A DNA stretch of 64,000 nt from Leptospira fletcheri (GTDB lineage Bacteria > Spirochaetota > Leptospiria > Leptospirales > Leptospiraceae), in NCBI RefSeq assembly GCF_004769195.1, contig NZ_RQET01000010.1, positions 62,001 through 126,000 of the forward strand, read 5' to 3'. Each line of letters begins with the position of its first letter. Position 1 is the stretch's first letter. The notes under the pieces are model-generated. The model ran no database searches. It was not told the DNA's origin and saw nothing but the letters and a program-made list of their open reading frames with translations. The position numbers and the translations under genes are program-made. Below, in pieces: positions 35,692-44,557 of the stretch.

Positions 35692-37782
35692 ATGTAGTAT
35701 GGGTAATTTGATTTCCGCAGCTACCTTTCGGCGGATTTTGGCTCCCGTGTAGTCGTTCACTTCGCTTAAGCGGACGGAACATCCGACTTGCCGTCCCAGA
35801 TTTTGGACCATATTCAGCCCTATGCCGAATCCGAAATCCTCCTTGTGGAAACGCTCGTCATATATATGATTTAATTTAAAAAACGGTTCGAACACCTTAT
35901 CCGAATATTTTTCCGGTATCCCCGATTTGCCTGTTTCTCCTCCGTCGATTTCGTTTAAGATACCGATACTGACGTTTTTGTCGTCGGCATACAACATTAC
36001 CTGTATGTGCGCGCCTTCAGGAGAGAATTTCATGGCGTTAATTAAAAGTTCCTTAACGGCAAACGTTAAAAACTTTCCGTTGCTATTCACTACGCGATCC
36101 GGAAATTTACTTTCGAAGGAGATCTGATTGTTTTTTATCTGGGCGAGTTTATCGACGGAGGTTATTGTCTGAGACAGGAGTTCCTGTATCCTCCTCATCT
36201 CTATGGCCTCATCCTCGATCTTCAAATCGAAAAGGCTCTTTAGGTTCTCCAATTTATCCGTCCAATTACGCATCATATTCTTGTTTTCCAAAAGGGTGCG
36301 CATTAGGTCGTTCGGGATCAGAACTTCTCCGTCTTCCCTCTTCATGCAGATTTCGGCCAGATCGAGGTTGATCAAAAGCGAACCTAGACCCAATCCTTGA
36401 GCGGAACTATGCGAAATATTATTCAATATGTTTTTTCCGATCGTCATCTGATCCGAATTTCTTTGATAATCTTTCCACAAAAGCCAATCTATTTCACCGG
36501 AAAGAGAGGATTCGTCTTCCAAAACCGCGCGATAGTTTCGGATTTTGCTTTGATAACATTCGACGGCATCCAAGGTGGATTGTAACAATTGTTTTTCCTG
36601 TTCCGGCTTTCTCAATTGCGCCCAGATCCAATTATAAGAGACCATCCTAAGTGATGCGACCTCGTATTCGGAATAGATAATTACCAGGCAGCCGGGAGAT
36701 ACTTTCCTAAGTGCTTTCAACACCACCAAGTCTTCCATCCCCTGCCACTTAATTCCGCTGATGATGATCGCCGGGGTCTCTAAGCTGCATTTAAAAAACG
36801 CTTCCGAAAGCGAGGAAGCCGTAATCAGTTGTATCCGTTGTTTTTGGAATAAAACCGACATCCTGGATAAAGAAGTTGGATCATCGTCCAAATATAAGAC
36901 TTTTCTAAAAATCTCTTCCTTTTCTTCCGATAGTTTGCCCGCACCGATAGGTACTCCTTCTTCCTTCCTTACGATCCCGAGGAGGGAACCTTCGAATCTG
37001 GAACGTTCCGCTTCTTCGAAGTTTGTCCAATCGATTTTCAATCCGACCTTGACCGTTCCCTCCTCCGCTTTGGTCCACCAACGCAAAGACCCGTTTAGCA
37101 AAAAGGGTTTCTGATTCGGCAAATGTAGCGTAAAATCGTAGCTTTCGTGCTGATTGAGTGTTTCACGAAGGAGATCGCCCGTCAGGGAAAAACCGACACC
37201 ATTATGTGAAATGTCAGAAACGGCAAATTTGCCTGCGAATGTCTGCTTTGAGGGATTTTTTAGCTGATCGGACATCTGTGCGGTTATGTCCATCATTTCG
37301 GTTAACATTTCTTCTGAAATTCCTTTCTGCTTACTTTGAAGCCAAAGATAGGCGAACGGCGACGGACTGGATGTGGATTTTTCACGAATGAAGATAGGTA
37401 AGATCAACTCGGATCTTATATTTTCGTTTTTGTATCTTTCCCTAAGAACTTCTGGAGATTCCTTTATGAATTTATTATCGTCCCATGGGTTTTCGTCTTC
37501 TGGATTCTCTCCTTCCGAATTGCGGATGTCCTTTAGATAAAAAACCTTTCCCGTTTTACGAACCGAATGGAAACGTTCCGGATCCTCCAATTGAAACGTA
37601 CCTATATGTACCGTATCGAACGGCATTCTGGCCAGAATACCTTCGTATTTTTTGAATAGAAATCTCACGAAATCCCCGGCGATCGGATCCTCGGAATCTA
37701 ACGAGGAGAAATTTGCCGACTGAAAATCGGTAACATAGCAGATTCCCCTGCCGAGCGGGATCCTTTTTTCCGAGCGTTTCAT
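35680..37782 (-). CDS. PilZ / pseudo-receiver / histidine-kinase fusion protein
   Basis: 700-aa soluble protein without TM helices. N-terminal GAF-like region (about 1-175) is followed by a PilZ domain (about 180-270) with DxSxxG as DISHNG (190-195) but without the RxxxR arginines upstream. The receiver-like domain (294-400) keeps the acidic cluster LDDD and the Lys of LRKP but has Gly343 where the phospho-Asp should be. A DHp-like helix follows with candidate His458 in NISHSSAQG, then an HATPase domain with N-box KELLINAMKF and GFGIGLNMV. The G1 DxGxG is replaced by NEIDGGETGKSGIP. It starts 8 bp after its paralogue. By inference a cyclic-di-GMP-sensing or scaffolding kinase whose receiver is not phosphorylated. 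Confidence 0.72.
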   Translation of the reverse strand: MKRSEKRIPLGRGICYVTDFQSANFSSLDSEDPIAGDFVRFLFKKYEGILARMPFDTVHIGTFQLEDPERFHSVRKTGKVFYLKDIRNSEGENPEDENPWDDNKFIKESPEVLRERYKNENIRSELILPIFIREKSTSSPSPFAYLWLQSKQKGISEEMLTEMMDITAQMSDQLKNPSKQTFAGKFAVSDISHNGVGFSLTGDLLRETLNQHESYDFTLHLPNQKPFLLNGSLRWWTKAEEGTVKVGLKIDWTNFEEAERSRFEGSLLGIVRKEEGVPIGAGKLSEEKEEIFRKVLYLDDDPTSLSRMSVLFQKQRIQLITASSLSEAFFKCSLETPAIIISGIKWQGMEDLVVLKALRKVSPGCLVIIYSEYEVASLRMVSYNWIWAQLRKPEQEKQLLQSTLDAVECYQSKIRNYRAVLEDESSLSGEIDWLLWKDYQRNSDQMTIGKNILNNISHSSAQGLGLGSLLINLDLAEICMKREDGEVLIPNDLMRTLLENKNMMRNWTDKLENLKSLFDLKIEDEAIEMRRIQELLSQTITSVDKLAQIKNNQISFESKFPDRVVNSNGKFLTFAVKELLINAMKFSPEGAHIQVMLYADDKNVSIGILNEIDGGETGKSGIPEKYSDKVFEPFFKLNHIYDERFHKEDFGFGIGLNMVQNLGRQVGCSVRLSEVNDYTGAKIRRKVAAEIKLPILHSVQ

Positions 37783-37790
37783 TGCTTTCG

Positions 37791-39080
37791 TTATAGCTCG
37801 GACGCCGATTCGGAGGAGACGTTTTTGAATTTGAGCTCGATCACAACCTCTCGACCGGGAAGATTGTTTCTGCTTCCCTTGACTTCGTAGAGATAGGTTT
37901 TGCAGTCGATCTGCTTGGCAAGATTTCGTACCACATTTAGGCCGATCCCCATCCCTAATTCTTTCGTATAAAAACGCTCATCGTACAGATTACTGATACG
38001 AAAGAAAGGTTCGAATACTTTATGATAATACTCCTCCGGAACGCCGCAAATTCCGTTTGTAGATCGACTAGGAGAATTTTTGACGAGCAAGCTGCTGTAT
38101 TGCTCCGTCACATTGAAAGAAACCGCGATCTCGGAACCCTCAGGAGAGAATTTCATCGCATTAATTAAGATTTCATACAGCGAAAAGTTGAGAAACTCCG
38201 AGCTGCAATGGAAAACGGAGGGTTCGAACGGGTCGGAAATCGAAAGAGTATGATTTTTAATCCGAAAAGTAGGAAGGAGTTCTTTTCCGATTCTCTCCAC
38301 GGAATCCCTCAGTTCCGAAGATGACATCGGCACCCTTTCTACGTTTAGGTCCAGGTATCTTTTAAAGAATTCGATCTGATCGATTCTTTCTCGAAGGGCA
38401 TCCTTAGTGCTCAAAACTACATCCATCAGTTTTTCGGGCAATCGAGTGCATTCCTCGTCCTTTTTCATAAAGAACTCGCAGAGGTCCAATTGGCCGACCA
38501 AGGATCCGATTCCGATTCCTTGAAACATACTATTGGCAAGATTGTGAATGATTCCCTTTCCCAATTGCAAATCATTCGTAACGGAAATGGACTCTTTCCA
38601 GACCAACCATTCCAATTCGTAAGACAGATTTTCCTTTTTTGCACTCTGTAACTTGATCTTTTGATTTAATTCTAGGATGTGGAAGATCGCCGTCGAGATT
38701 TCGGAGGATAAATCCTCGTTAAGCGTTTCCTCCCGCAAATAGCTCCAAATCCAATCATAACCTTCCAGGGTTCGAATCCTGGCCTTTGCAGGCAATACGA
38801 ACAAAAATAGACTTTCCGGACAAAGCTTATGAAGAAGAGAAAGTCTCGTGTGCAGATTTTCTGAGACCGTTTCGTACTCCACAAGTAACAGATCGGGAGT
38901 GGTTGATATAATATCTTTCAGAGCTTCTTCATATGAATCCGCCGGGACCAGATTTGTGGAAAAATCGGATAATTTTGTTTCCGCAGTTTTCCACAGACTT
39001 TGCGAGGAACTTAAAATCAGCAGTCTCAGTTCCGTTCCGGATTCAAGCAGATTTGCTTCGGTGTAATGAGCGTTGTTCAT
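37791..39080 (-). CDS. pseudo-receiver histidine-kinase-like protein (paralogue)
   Basis: 429 aa, paralogous to the C-terminal 400 residues of the next gene; shared landmarks are YDWIWSYLR, LEWLVWKES, FQGIGIGSL, EILINAMKFSPEG, YHKVFEPFFRISNLYDERF and GMGIGLNVV. The N-terminal receiver-like fold (18-130) has no acidic pair (ILSSSQS), Glu68 in place of the Asp and no conserved Lys. At the position of the candidate phospho-His in its partner it has Asn183 (LANSMFQG). ATP-binding glycines are present. By inference it may be a non-phosphorylating partner that forms heterodimers. ATG at 39080 with GGGAG 8 bp ahead. Confidence 0.7.
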   Translation of the reverse strand: MNNAHYTEANLLESGTELRLLILSSSQSLWKTAETKLSDFSTNLVPADSYEEALKDIISTTPDLLLVEYETVSENLHTRLSLLHKLCPESLFLFVLPAKARIRTLEGYDWIWSYLREETLNEDLSSEISTAIFHILELNQKIKLQSAKKENLSYELEWLVWKESISVTNDLQLGKGIIHNLANSMFQGIGIGSLVGQLDLCEFFMKKDEECTRLPEKLMDVVLSTKDALRERIDQIEFFKRYLDLNVERVPMSSSELRDSVERIGKELLPTFRIKNHTLSISDPFEPSVFHCSSEFLNFSLYEILINAMKFSPEGSEIAVSFNVTEQYSSLLVKNSPSRSTNGICGVPEEYYHKVFEPFFRISNLYDERFYTKELGMGIGLNVVRNLAKQIDCKTYLYEVKGSRNNLPGREVVIELKFKNVSSESASEL

Positions 39081-39107
39081 CGATCAAGCTCCCTCATTCG
39101 AATGGAA

Positions 39108-39126
39108 TGTAATTCCCATAATTACA
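39108..39126. promoter_or_regulatory. perfect inverted repeat, candidate operator
   Basis: TGTAATT-CCCAT-AATTACA: seven perfect base pairs around a 5-bp spacer, 28 bp upstream of the start of the pseudo-receiver kinase gene. The size and symmetry fit a dimeric repressor or activator site; it could alternatively be a leader hairpin. Confidence 0.4.
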
Positions 39127-39482
39127 CTTTCTTTGAAACCAAAGCGATTTCTCCCGGAAATACGTGTTCTATTGACTCTGGTCCAAAATACTAAAATACC
39201 TGTCAGAAAAGTAACATCCATCGGTTCGGCTCTCCTGCTATACTCCCGCTCGACCGTGGGTCGAAGTTTTCCGGTATGTATTATTTTATTTGCTAATTTA
39301 TGGAAAGATTAATACAATTTTTGAATAAGATGTCAATTATTAGATTTTCTAAATATTTGACTTTCTTCATTTTATTTCGGGGGCGGGACATATTATAAAC
39401 CGAAAACGTTAAGCGCGCTATCGATTTTGGTATAATTTTAGGGGATAAATTATAGATCGGAAGGAAAAAATAAAAGGTGTGA

Positions 39483-39566
39483 AAATTTCCGGGAACAGAA
39501 TCTTCCTGAAATTTCCGGGAGATTCCAAGGAAGACTCCCGGTACTTCCGGAAGTCTTTCCCTGGAA
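39483..39566. repeat. cluster of TTCC-N0-2-GGAA palindromes with a 12-bp direct repeat
   Basis: Four perfect palindromes fall within 80 bp: 39487-39495 (1-bp spacer), 39523-39532 (2-bp), 39545-39552 inside the 12-bp palindrome ACTTCCGGAAGT (39543-39554), and 39557-39566 (2-bp). Two imperfect copies are at 39503-39510 and 39513-39521. The 12-mer AAATTTCCGGGA occurs at 39483-39494 and again at 39509-39520. TTCC/GGAA is a common string in this genome, so some clustering may be chance. Confidence 0.4.
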
Positions 39567-39577
39567 TTTGTGGATTC

Positions 39578-42322
39578 TCAAAGAAGAGAGAGGGTCGTTT
39601 TGTTCTTTCTCTCCTGAATTTCTTCCGGCGTTTCCACTTTTAGGATTTCGTCTGGAACGATTTTAAAAATGGTCTGGCCTTTCTGGATGATCTTGCCGTC
39701 GCTTTCTTTCAATACGATCTCTTTAACTCTTCCGGAGAAAGGAGCCGTAACCTTATTGAACATTTTCATTACTTCGACGATGAACAAAGCTTGTCCGGCT
39801 TTAAAATGGTCCCCTTCCTGGATGATTGGAGGAAGGTCCGGAGCTTCCCTGGAGTAGAACATTCCCCCCATGGGCGATACGATCTCATCCGAGCTTGCTT
39901 TAGGAGCCGGCGCCAAATACTTAATAAGAGCGTCTCTAGTGGCGGCATTCTTGAATTCGTCCGGAATTACGGGCTCTAGATTTTCGTCTACGGAAAGTGT
40001 ATAAAATCTGGACCTGTTTCCTAGATTCGGAATGATTTTCAATAGCTCCAATCCGATCTGGAAACCTTTGTGGGAGGAAATCGCACGGGACCAAAGTACA
40101 TCGTCGAATTCTGCGGGCGCTTTCTTTGCGGCGAAAAAGGAATCCCATTCGGCGGAATCCGCTTTGGTACCGGTGCGTTTTTCCAATTCCGAATAGAAGG
40201 CGAGACCCGTCTTCAGGATTTGATCATCGTGGTCCCAAATCTTTTCGGACGGAGATTGGTGAAGTTCCCCTTCCATATTCAGATACGTATAAAGGTCGGA
40301 AAGGACGTGAAGCGGGTTTCTAAGCCATATTACGTTTTCCTTTTCCAGCTTCCAGGACCTGTTCAGGTGGTATCCTAAAAAGCCCGCCAAAAGATGTGCG
40401 TCGGAAAGCAGATCTCCGAGCGGTCTTGTGATCAAGGTCAGTTTTCGACCGGACGTCTTTTTCGCTTCTACAGGACCGGAGGAACCTACTTTCTTCCACG
40501 CTACTTCTAAGTCCACGTCCTTTGCCAGGGCTTCTAAGGAACCTACGGCAGCCAAGTACGAGATCATAAACGCGGTGGAAGGCTTGAACATAGGATCCTT
40601 GCCTAGAATCCAATTAATCAATCCGTAATGTACGATCAGGTTCGTCTGAAGGTCCTGCCCTCTCAATTCCGTTTTTCGCAGAATATTTCCCAGTTTGCGA
40701 AGATTATCTTCCCGGGTAGATCCGTACGTTATGAGAAGAGCTATATTGGAGTCGTAAGCGCCGGCGACCCGATAATGAACGAAGAGGCCCGTATCCGGGT
40801 TTCGTACCGAAATACCTTGGTCGTCACGAATCTCTTCCGGCAAGGATTTTGACCAATTCAGGATAATTCCACCAGCGTGCGGTTGGATGGCTTTATTGGT
40901 GGCATTGATTCGCACTTCCGCGCCGGAAACGTTTCGAACGGAGCGAGCGGGTTTCGGTAAACGTTTTCCGTGAAGCGAAATCAACGCCATCGCTTCGATC
41001 AAACTGTCTACTACGAAAAATTCCGCCTTATTTTCCGGATTCATAAACTTCAGAGTATAGACCATTTCGGTCACCCTGTGCTCCACTTGAATCCGGGTAT
41101 TCATCTCCATGAAGAAATGGTTTGTTCCTTCTACGATCAACTCGAATGTGGAAACGCTGTTCAGTTTTACTGCTTCGCCGAATCTTTCGGATTGTTCCTC
41201 CATTTCTTTCAGAACTTTCAGATCGGCCTTTAATATCTCCGCTTTCTTACGGGAGACTTTTTCCGCGGTTTCGATTTCCTTTTCCAAAAGCTCTTGGGTC
41301 AGAGAAATTTCCAAAAGTTTTTGTTCGTGCATCTGCACGGAACAATCTCTTCCGCCTAGGGCTAGACACCATTCTCCGTTTCCGATTAATTGTATCTCGT
41401 TGTGCCTAGTTTTTTCGATGTTCAACTCTATCAAAAAGTTCCGGTTGGATCCGGGAGCGGTCACTTTGGATTCGGATAGAATTTCCTGAACGGCGGTTTT
41501 GACTTCTTCCGGTTGCGCGACTACCCGTTGTCCCTTTCCTCCTCCGCCTCCGACGTATTTAAAACGGATTCGGTTCGAAGAGTATTTTTTCCAGATCTCG
41601 GCGCATTCCAACTCGGCTTGCATTTGCAGATCCGCGATGGTCACCAGTTCTATGATCCTATCGTATCCTAGATATAGCAGTGCTTCCGCATTGTCTTCCA
41701 AACTCTTGGAAGAATCGAAGGTAAAGGGGATTCCTTTTTCCTTTGCGAGCGTTTCCAACGCCGACTTGTCCTTCGCTTTTTTTAGAAGACAAATCGCGGA
41801 GATATTATCTACTCCGGGAGTGACGGAAACGTTCAACTTCCGGGCCAATTTTTTGGCCTCATCCTTAGAACCGGCTTGGTGGGCCACATATGCGGAGGGT
41901 CCCATAAAGATGATTCCGCTCTTTTCTACGGCTTCGATAAATTCTGCGTCTTCCGCCATGAAGCCGTAGCCGGCGAAAATGTGAGTATATTGGTTCTCTT
42001 TTGCGATCCCGATAATCTGTTTGATTCTAGCCGCCTTTTCTTCCGCTCCGGCTCCCATATAGTCGGGAACGCGATGGATATTGGAAGGAAATCGGAATCC
42101 TCTCAATTCGGGGGCCAAGGACATGGGATAAACCACCGAATCTTTTTCGGAAAGAAGGATCCCGTATTCGCGGATTCCGATCAGGTCGAAAATCTCCATC
42201 GCTTCCTTACGTACCGGGCCGCGACAAACGATTAAGCACTTGATGGATTCGAGCGAAAAAGATCGGATCCATGGGGAAGAAGATTCGTGGAATTTAATGC
42301 GTCGGTTTTGGTAGTCGATCAT
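39578..42322 (-). CDS. acyl-CoA carboxylase alpha subunit (biotin carboxylase + BCCP), divergent
   Basis: 914 aa. Carboxylates biotin and carries it. ATP-grasp landmarks: FAGYGFMAEDAEF, GPSAYVAHQAGSKDEAKKLA, VGGGGGKGQRVV (257-268), RHNEIQLIG, GGRDCSVQMHEQK, FMEMNTRIQVEH. The C-terminal biotinyl domain (about 840-900) has the lysine in EVMKM. An insertion of about 55-60 residues lies between TPGVDN and the glycine-rich loop, a helical insert follows the HEQK motif, and the Lys159 position of E. coli AccC appears to be Leu. The 600-830 linker is unrecognised. It follows the carboxyltransferase by 6 bp. Substrate probably propionyl-CoA or another acyl-CoA. Confidence 0.85.
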   Translation of the reverse strand: MIDYQNRRIKFHESSSPWIRSFSLESIKCLIVCRGPVRKEAMEIFDLIGIREYGILLSEKDSVVYPMSLAPELRGFRFPSNIHRVPDYMGAGAEEKAARIKQIIGIAKENQYTHIFAGYGFMAEDAEFIEAVEKSGIIFMGPSAYVAHQAGSKDEAKKLARKLNVSVTPGVDNISAICLLKKAKDKSALETLAKEKGIPFTFDSSKSLEDNAEALLYLGYDRIIELVTIADLQMQAELECAEIWKKYSSNRIRFKYVGGGGGKGQRVVAQPEEVKTAVQEILSESKVTAPGSNRNFLIELNIEKTRHNEIQLIGNGEWCLALGGRDCSVQMHEQKLLEISLTQELLEKEIETAEKVSRKKAEILKADLKVLKEMEEQSERFGEAVKLNSVSTFELIVEGTNHFFMEMNTRIQVEHRVTEMVYTLKFMNPENKAEFFVVDSLIEAMALISLHGKRLPKPARSVRNVSGAEVRINATNKAIQPHAGGIILNWSKSLPEEIRDDQGISVRNPDTGLFVHYRVAGAYDSNIALLITYGSTREDNLRKLGNILRKTELRGQDLQTNLIVHYGLINWILGKDPMFKPSTAFMISYLAAVGSLEALAKDVDLEVAWKKVGSSGPVEAKKTSGRKLTLITRPLGDLLSDAHLLAGFLGYHLNRSWKLEKENVIWLRNPLHVLSDLYTYLNMEGELHQSPSEKIWDHDDQILKTGLAFYSELEKRTGTKADSAEWDSFFAAKKAPAEFDDVLWSRAISSHKGFQIGLELLKIIPNLGNRSRFYTLSVDENLEPVIPDEFKNAATRDALIKYLAPAPKASSDEIVSPMGGMFYSREAPDLPPIIQEGDHFKAGQALFIVEVMKMFNKVTAPFSGRVKEIVLKESDGKIIQKGQTIFKIVPDEILKVETPEEIQERKNKTTLSLL

Positions 42323-42328
42323 CGGTTC

Positions 42329-43984
42329 TTATTCGAACTCCCTTTGTGGTCCGGACATCGGTGCCGGTTTATAGTGACGGACTAGGTAGTCAAGATTCTG
42401 GAATAGAATGCTTCGAGTCGTTCCCGGAAGCACGATTCTGGAAACGGAACCCAGGGAAAGCGCCTCTTTCGGGTTCATCAGCTCTTTTTCATATTGTTGG
42501 GAAAGAACTTGGAATTTCTTATCCCTTATGGAGACCGCTTCTTTTTCCCCCATTCCTTTTTTCAGATTTTCCTGAAACTCTTTGTGAATGGCGGTCATTT
42601 CATCCTTATAGACGTAATCCTTTCCTGCGGGACCCATAACCGCGATTCTTGCGGTCGGCAATGCGAATACCATATTCGCGCCCGTATGGTAGGAGTTAAA
42701 GGAAGCATAGGCTCCCCCGAATGCATTACGAATGATCAGAGTCAGACGAGGTGTTCTAAGATCTATAATGGAATCCAATAGCTTGCGTCCTTCTAAAACG
42801 ATTCCGTTATGCTCCTGTTCTTTTCCGGGGAGGAATCCTGTGGTATCTTCCAGGAAGATCACCGGGATATTATAAACGTTGCAGAATCGGATGAATCTGG
42901 TTCCTTTCCTTGCCGCGGCGATATCGATCTGTCCGGAGGATACCGCGGAGTTATTTGCCACGAACCCTACTACGTGACCTCCGATTCTTCCGAAGGCAGT
43001 GACCAGATTTCTGGCGCGCTGGGGTTGCAGTTCGAAATACTGTCCGTGGTCGCAGATGTTCTGAATGTAAAGAGTAATGTCAAAGGGAGTATTCATCCCT
43101 GTAGGTGAATTGAAGGTCTTCTTGAATAGAATGTCCTCCTCGTATATGAACCGATCCGTGGGATCCGAAGTCGGATGGAAAGGCGCGAAGGAAGAGTTGT
43201 TATTCGGGAGATAGGATAGCAATCGAAGCGAGGTGCGAAGAGAGCCTAACTCGTCGTTGGTGACGAGATCCACCACTCCGCTTTGCCCGTGTACTTTCGG
43301 ACCTCCTAAATCGTCTGCGGAGATATCCTCTCCCAATACCGATTTGACCACTCCGGGACCGGTCAGACCGAAAAAGGTGTTTTCGGATTGGATCATAAAA
43401 GATCCCTGACGGGGAAGATATGATCCGCCTCCTGCGTTGAACCCGAACATAAGCATGATGCTCGGAACCACCCCGCTGATCTTACGCAAGGCTGTAAACG
43501 CTTCCGAATACCCGTCCAAACCTCCGACTCCCGCGGGAACATAAGCTCCTGCCGAGTCGTTCATTCCGATGAGAGGAATTCCATGTTCGCCCGCCATATA
43601 GATCAATCTGGCAAGTTTACTTCCGTTGGTTGCATCCATGGATCCGGCACGCAAGGTAAAGTCGTGTCCGTAAACGGCGACGTCTCTTCCGTTAATGTTT
43701 AAGATTCCGGTGACGAGAGAGGCTCCGTCTAAATTTTTTCCCCAATTCTGATATAGAATATTCGGTTCGGATTCTGTCAGAACCTTGATACGTTCCCAAA
43801 CGGTCATCCGTCCTTTGGAATGCTGAACCAGGATCCGATCCGTTCCGCCTCCCTGCAAAGGCTTGGCAAGCAATTCCTTGCCCATTGCATTGGCTTCTTC
43901 GTAGATGCCTCCGGAAACGGCGCCTTGGTGGAGTCCGGAAGGATTGAGGAAGGGATTTTCCAGGGAATAGGTTTGTTCCGACAT
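42329..43984 (-). CDS. acyl-CoA carboxylase carboxyltransferase subunit
   Basis: 551-aa carboxyltransferase of the PCC/MCC beta type, transferring carboxyl from biotin to an acyl-CoA. Motifs: [96 protein letters not shown] and [16 protein letters not shown] (oxyanion-hole glycines). It is the upstream gene of the two-gene unit. Clustering with a biotin subunit and the presence of a cobalamin adenosyltransferase elsewhere in the window fit propionyl-CoA use, but methylcrotonyl- or other acyl-CoA is possible. Confidence 0.9.
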   Translation of the reverse strand: MSEQTYSLENPFLNPSGLHQGAVSGGIYEEANAMGKELLAKPLQGGGTDRILVQHSKGRMTVWERIKVLTESEPNILYQNWGKNLDGASLVTGILNINGRDVAVYGHDFTLRAGSMDATNGSKLARLIYMAGEHGIPLIGMNDSAGAYVPAGVGGLDGYSEAFTALRKISGVVPSIMLMFGFNAGGGSYLPRQGSFMIQSENTFFGLTGPGVVKSVLGEDISADDLGGPKVHGQSGVVDLVTNDELGSLRTSLRLLSYLPNNNSSFAPFHPTSDPTDRFIYEEDILFKKTFNSPTGMNTPFDITLYIQNICDHGQYFELQPQRARNLVTAFGRIGGHVVGFVANNSAVSSGQIDIAAARKGTRFIRFCNVYNIPVIFLEDTTGFLPGKEQEHNGIVLEGRKLLDSIIDLRTPRLTLIIRNAFGGAYASFNSYHTGANMVFALPTARIAVMGPAGKDYVYKDEMTAIHKEFQENLKKGMGEKEAVSIRDKKFQVLSQQYEKELMNPKEALSLGSVSRIVLPGTTRSILFQNLDYLVRHYKPAPMSGPQREFE

Positions 43985-44215
43985 GCTTGTTCCTGTCCGT
44001 TGGGAATAATGGCTCTCCTCGGAATTTGAACGAAGTATGTCCGCCGTTTGCTTTGGAAGGCGATTCTATACGGGCCGAGGCTTGCCGGTACACAGTTTTT
44101 TTAAAAAGGCCAGGGAGGAAAGCGGAAAATAAAGGAAGCCCCTAGCTTCAGTAAGCGCAATGCGAGACCGAAGAGGGATCTAAGTGCTTCGGTTAATAAC
44201 GGAAACGATCCCGCT

Positions 44216-44545
44216 TTATTTTAAGGCGGAATCCACCGTGTCGTAAATCTTAAAAAGGGAATCCATATCGATGATTTCGAATACCTTGCGGACTGCCGGA
44301 CGCAGCGCAGCCAATTTGAGCTGAATTTCACGTTCCTTGCAGACGCGTAAGGATCCCACGATCACACGCAAGCCTGCCGAAGAAACGAATTCCACGTTGG
44401 ACATATCCAGAACGATATTTGATTCGCCGGCTTTATTGATATGTTCCATGAACGCCTGTTCGATTTTATGGGTATTGTGAACGTCCATGTTTCCGATCAG
44501 ATGAACGACTCGTGAATTCCCTTTGATTTCTACAGTAAGCTCCAT
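44216..44545 (-). CDS. STAS-domain anti-sigma factor antagonist (SpoIIAA/RsbV-like)
   Basis: 109 aa consisting of one STAS domain. The phosphorylatable serine sits in VEFVSSAGLRVIVG; VVHLIGNMDVHNTHKIEQAF is the N-terminal signature. The ATG at 44545 is preferred to the TTG two codons upstream as the normal STAS start. It is 12 bp after the phosphatase/kinase fusion gene and is its obvious partner. An unphosphorylated antagonist would sequester the HATPase domain (known of the family); the final target is not in the window. Confidence 0.9.
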   Translation of the reverse strand: MELTVEIKGNSRVVHLIGNMDVHNTHKIEQAFMEHINKAGESNIVLDMSNVEFVSSAGLRVIVGSLRVCKEREIQLKLAALRPAVRKVFEIIDMDSLFKIYDTVDSALK

Positions 44546-44557
44546 TTTCAACCGCCG

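Larger units (their letters stand above)
39081..39577. other. 497-bp AT-rich intergenic region with regulatory-looking repeats
   Basis: No credible gene in either strand. The half near 39081 carries a perfect inverted repeat directly upstream of the pseudo-receiver kinase operon. The centre (39290-39470) is markedly AT-rich with TATAAT-like elements (for example at about 39430-39436) and a short TTAGA/TCTAA dyad. The half near 39577 carries a cluster of TTCC/GGAA palindromes downstream of the carboxylase genes. Promoters for the kinase operon should lie here. Confidence 0.6.

Noticed and set aside
39073..39312. 79-aa plus-strand reading frame in the 497-bp gap
   Set aside because: No ribosome-binding site, no recognisable pattern, and it runs antisense into the kinase leader and its inverted repeat.
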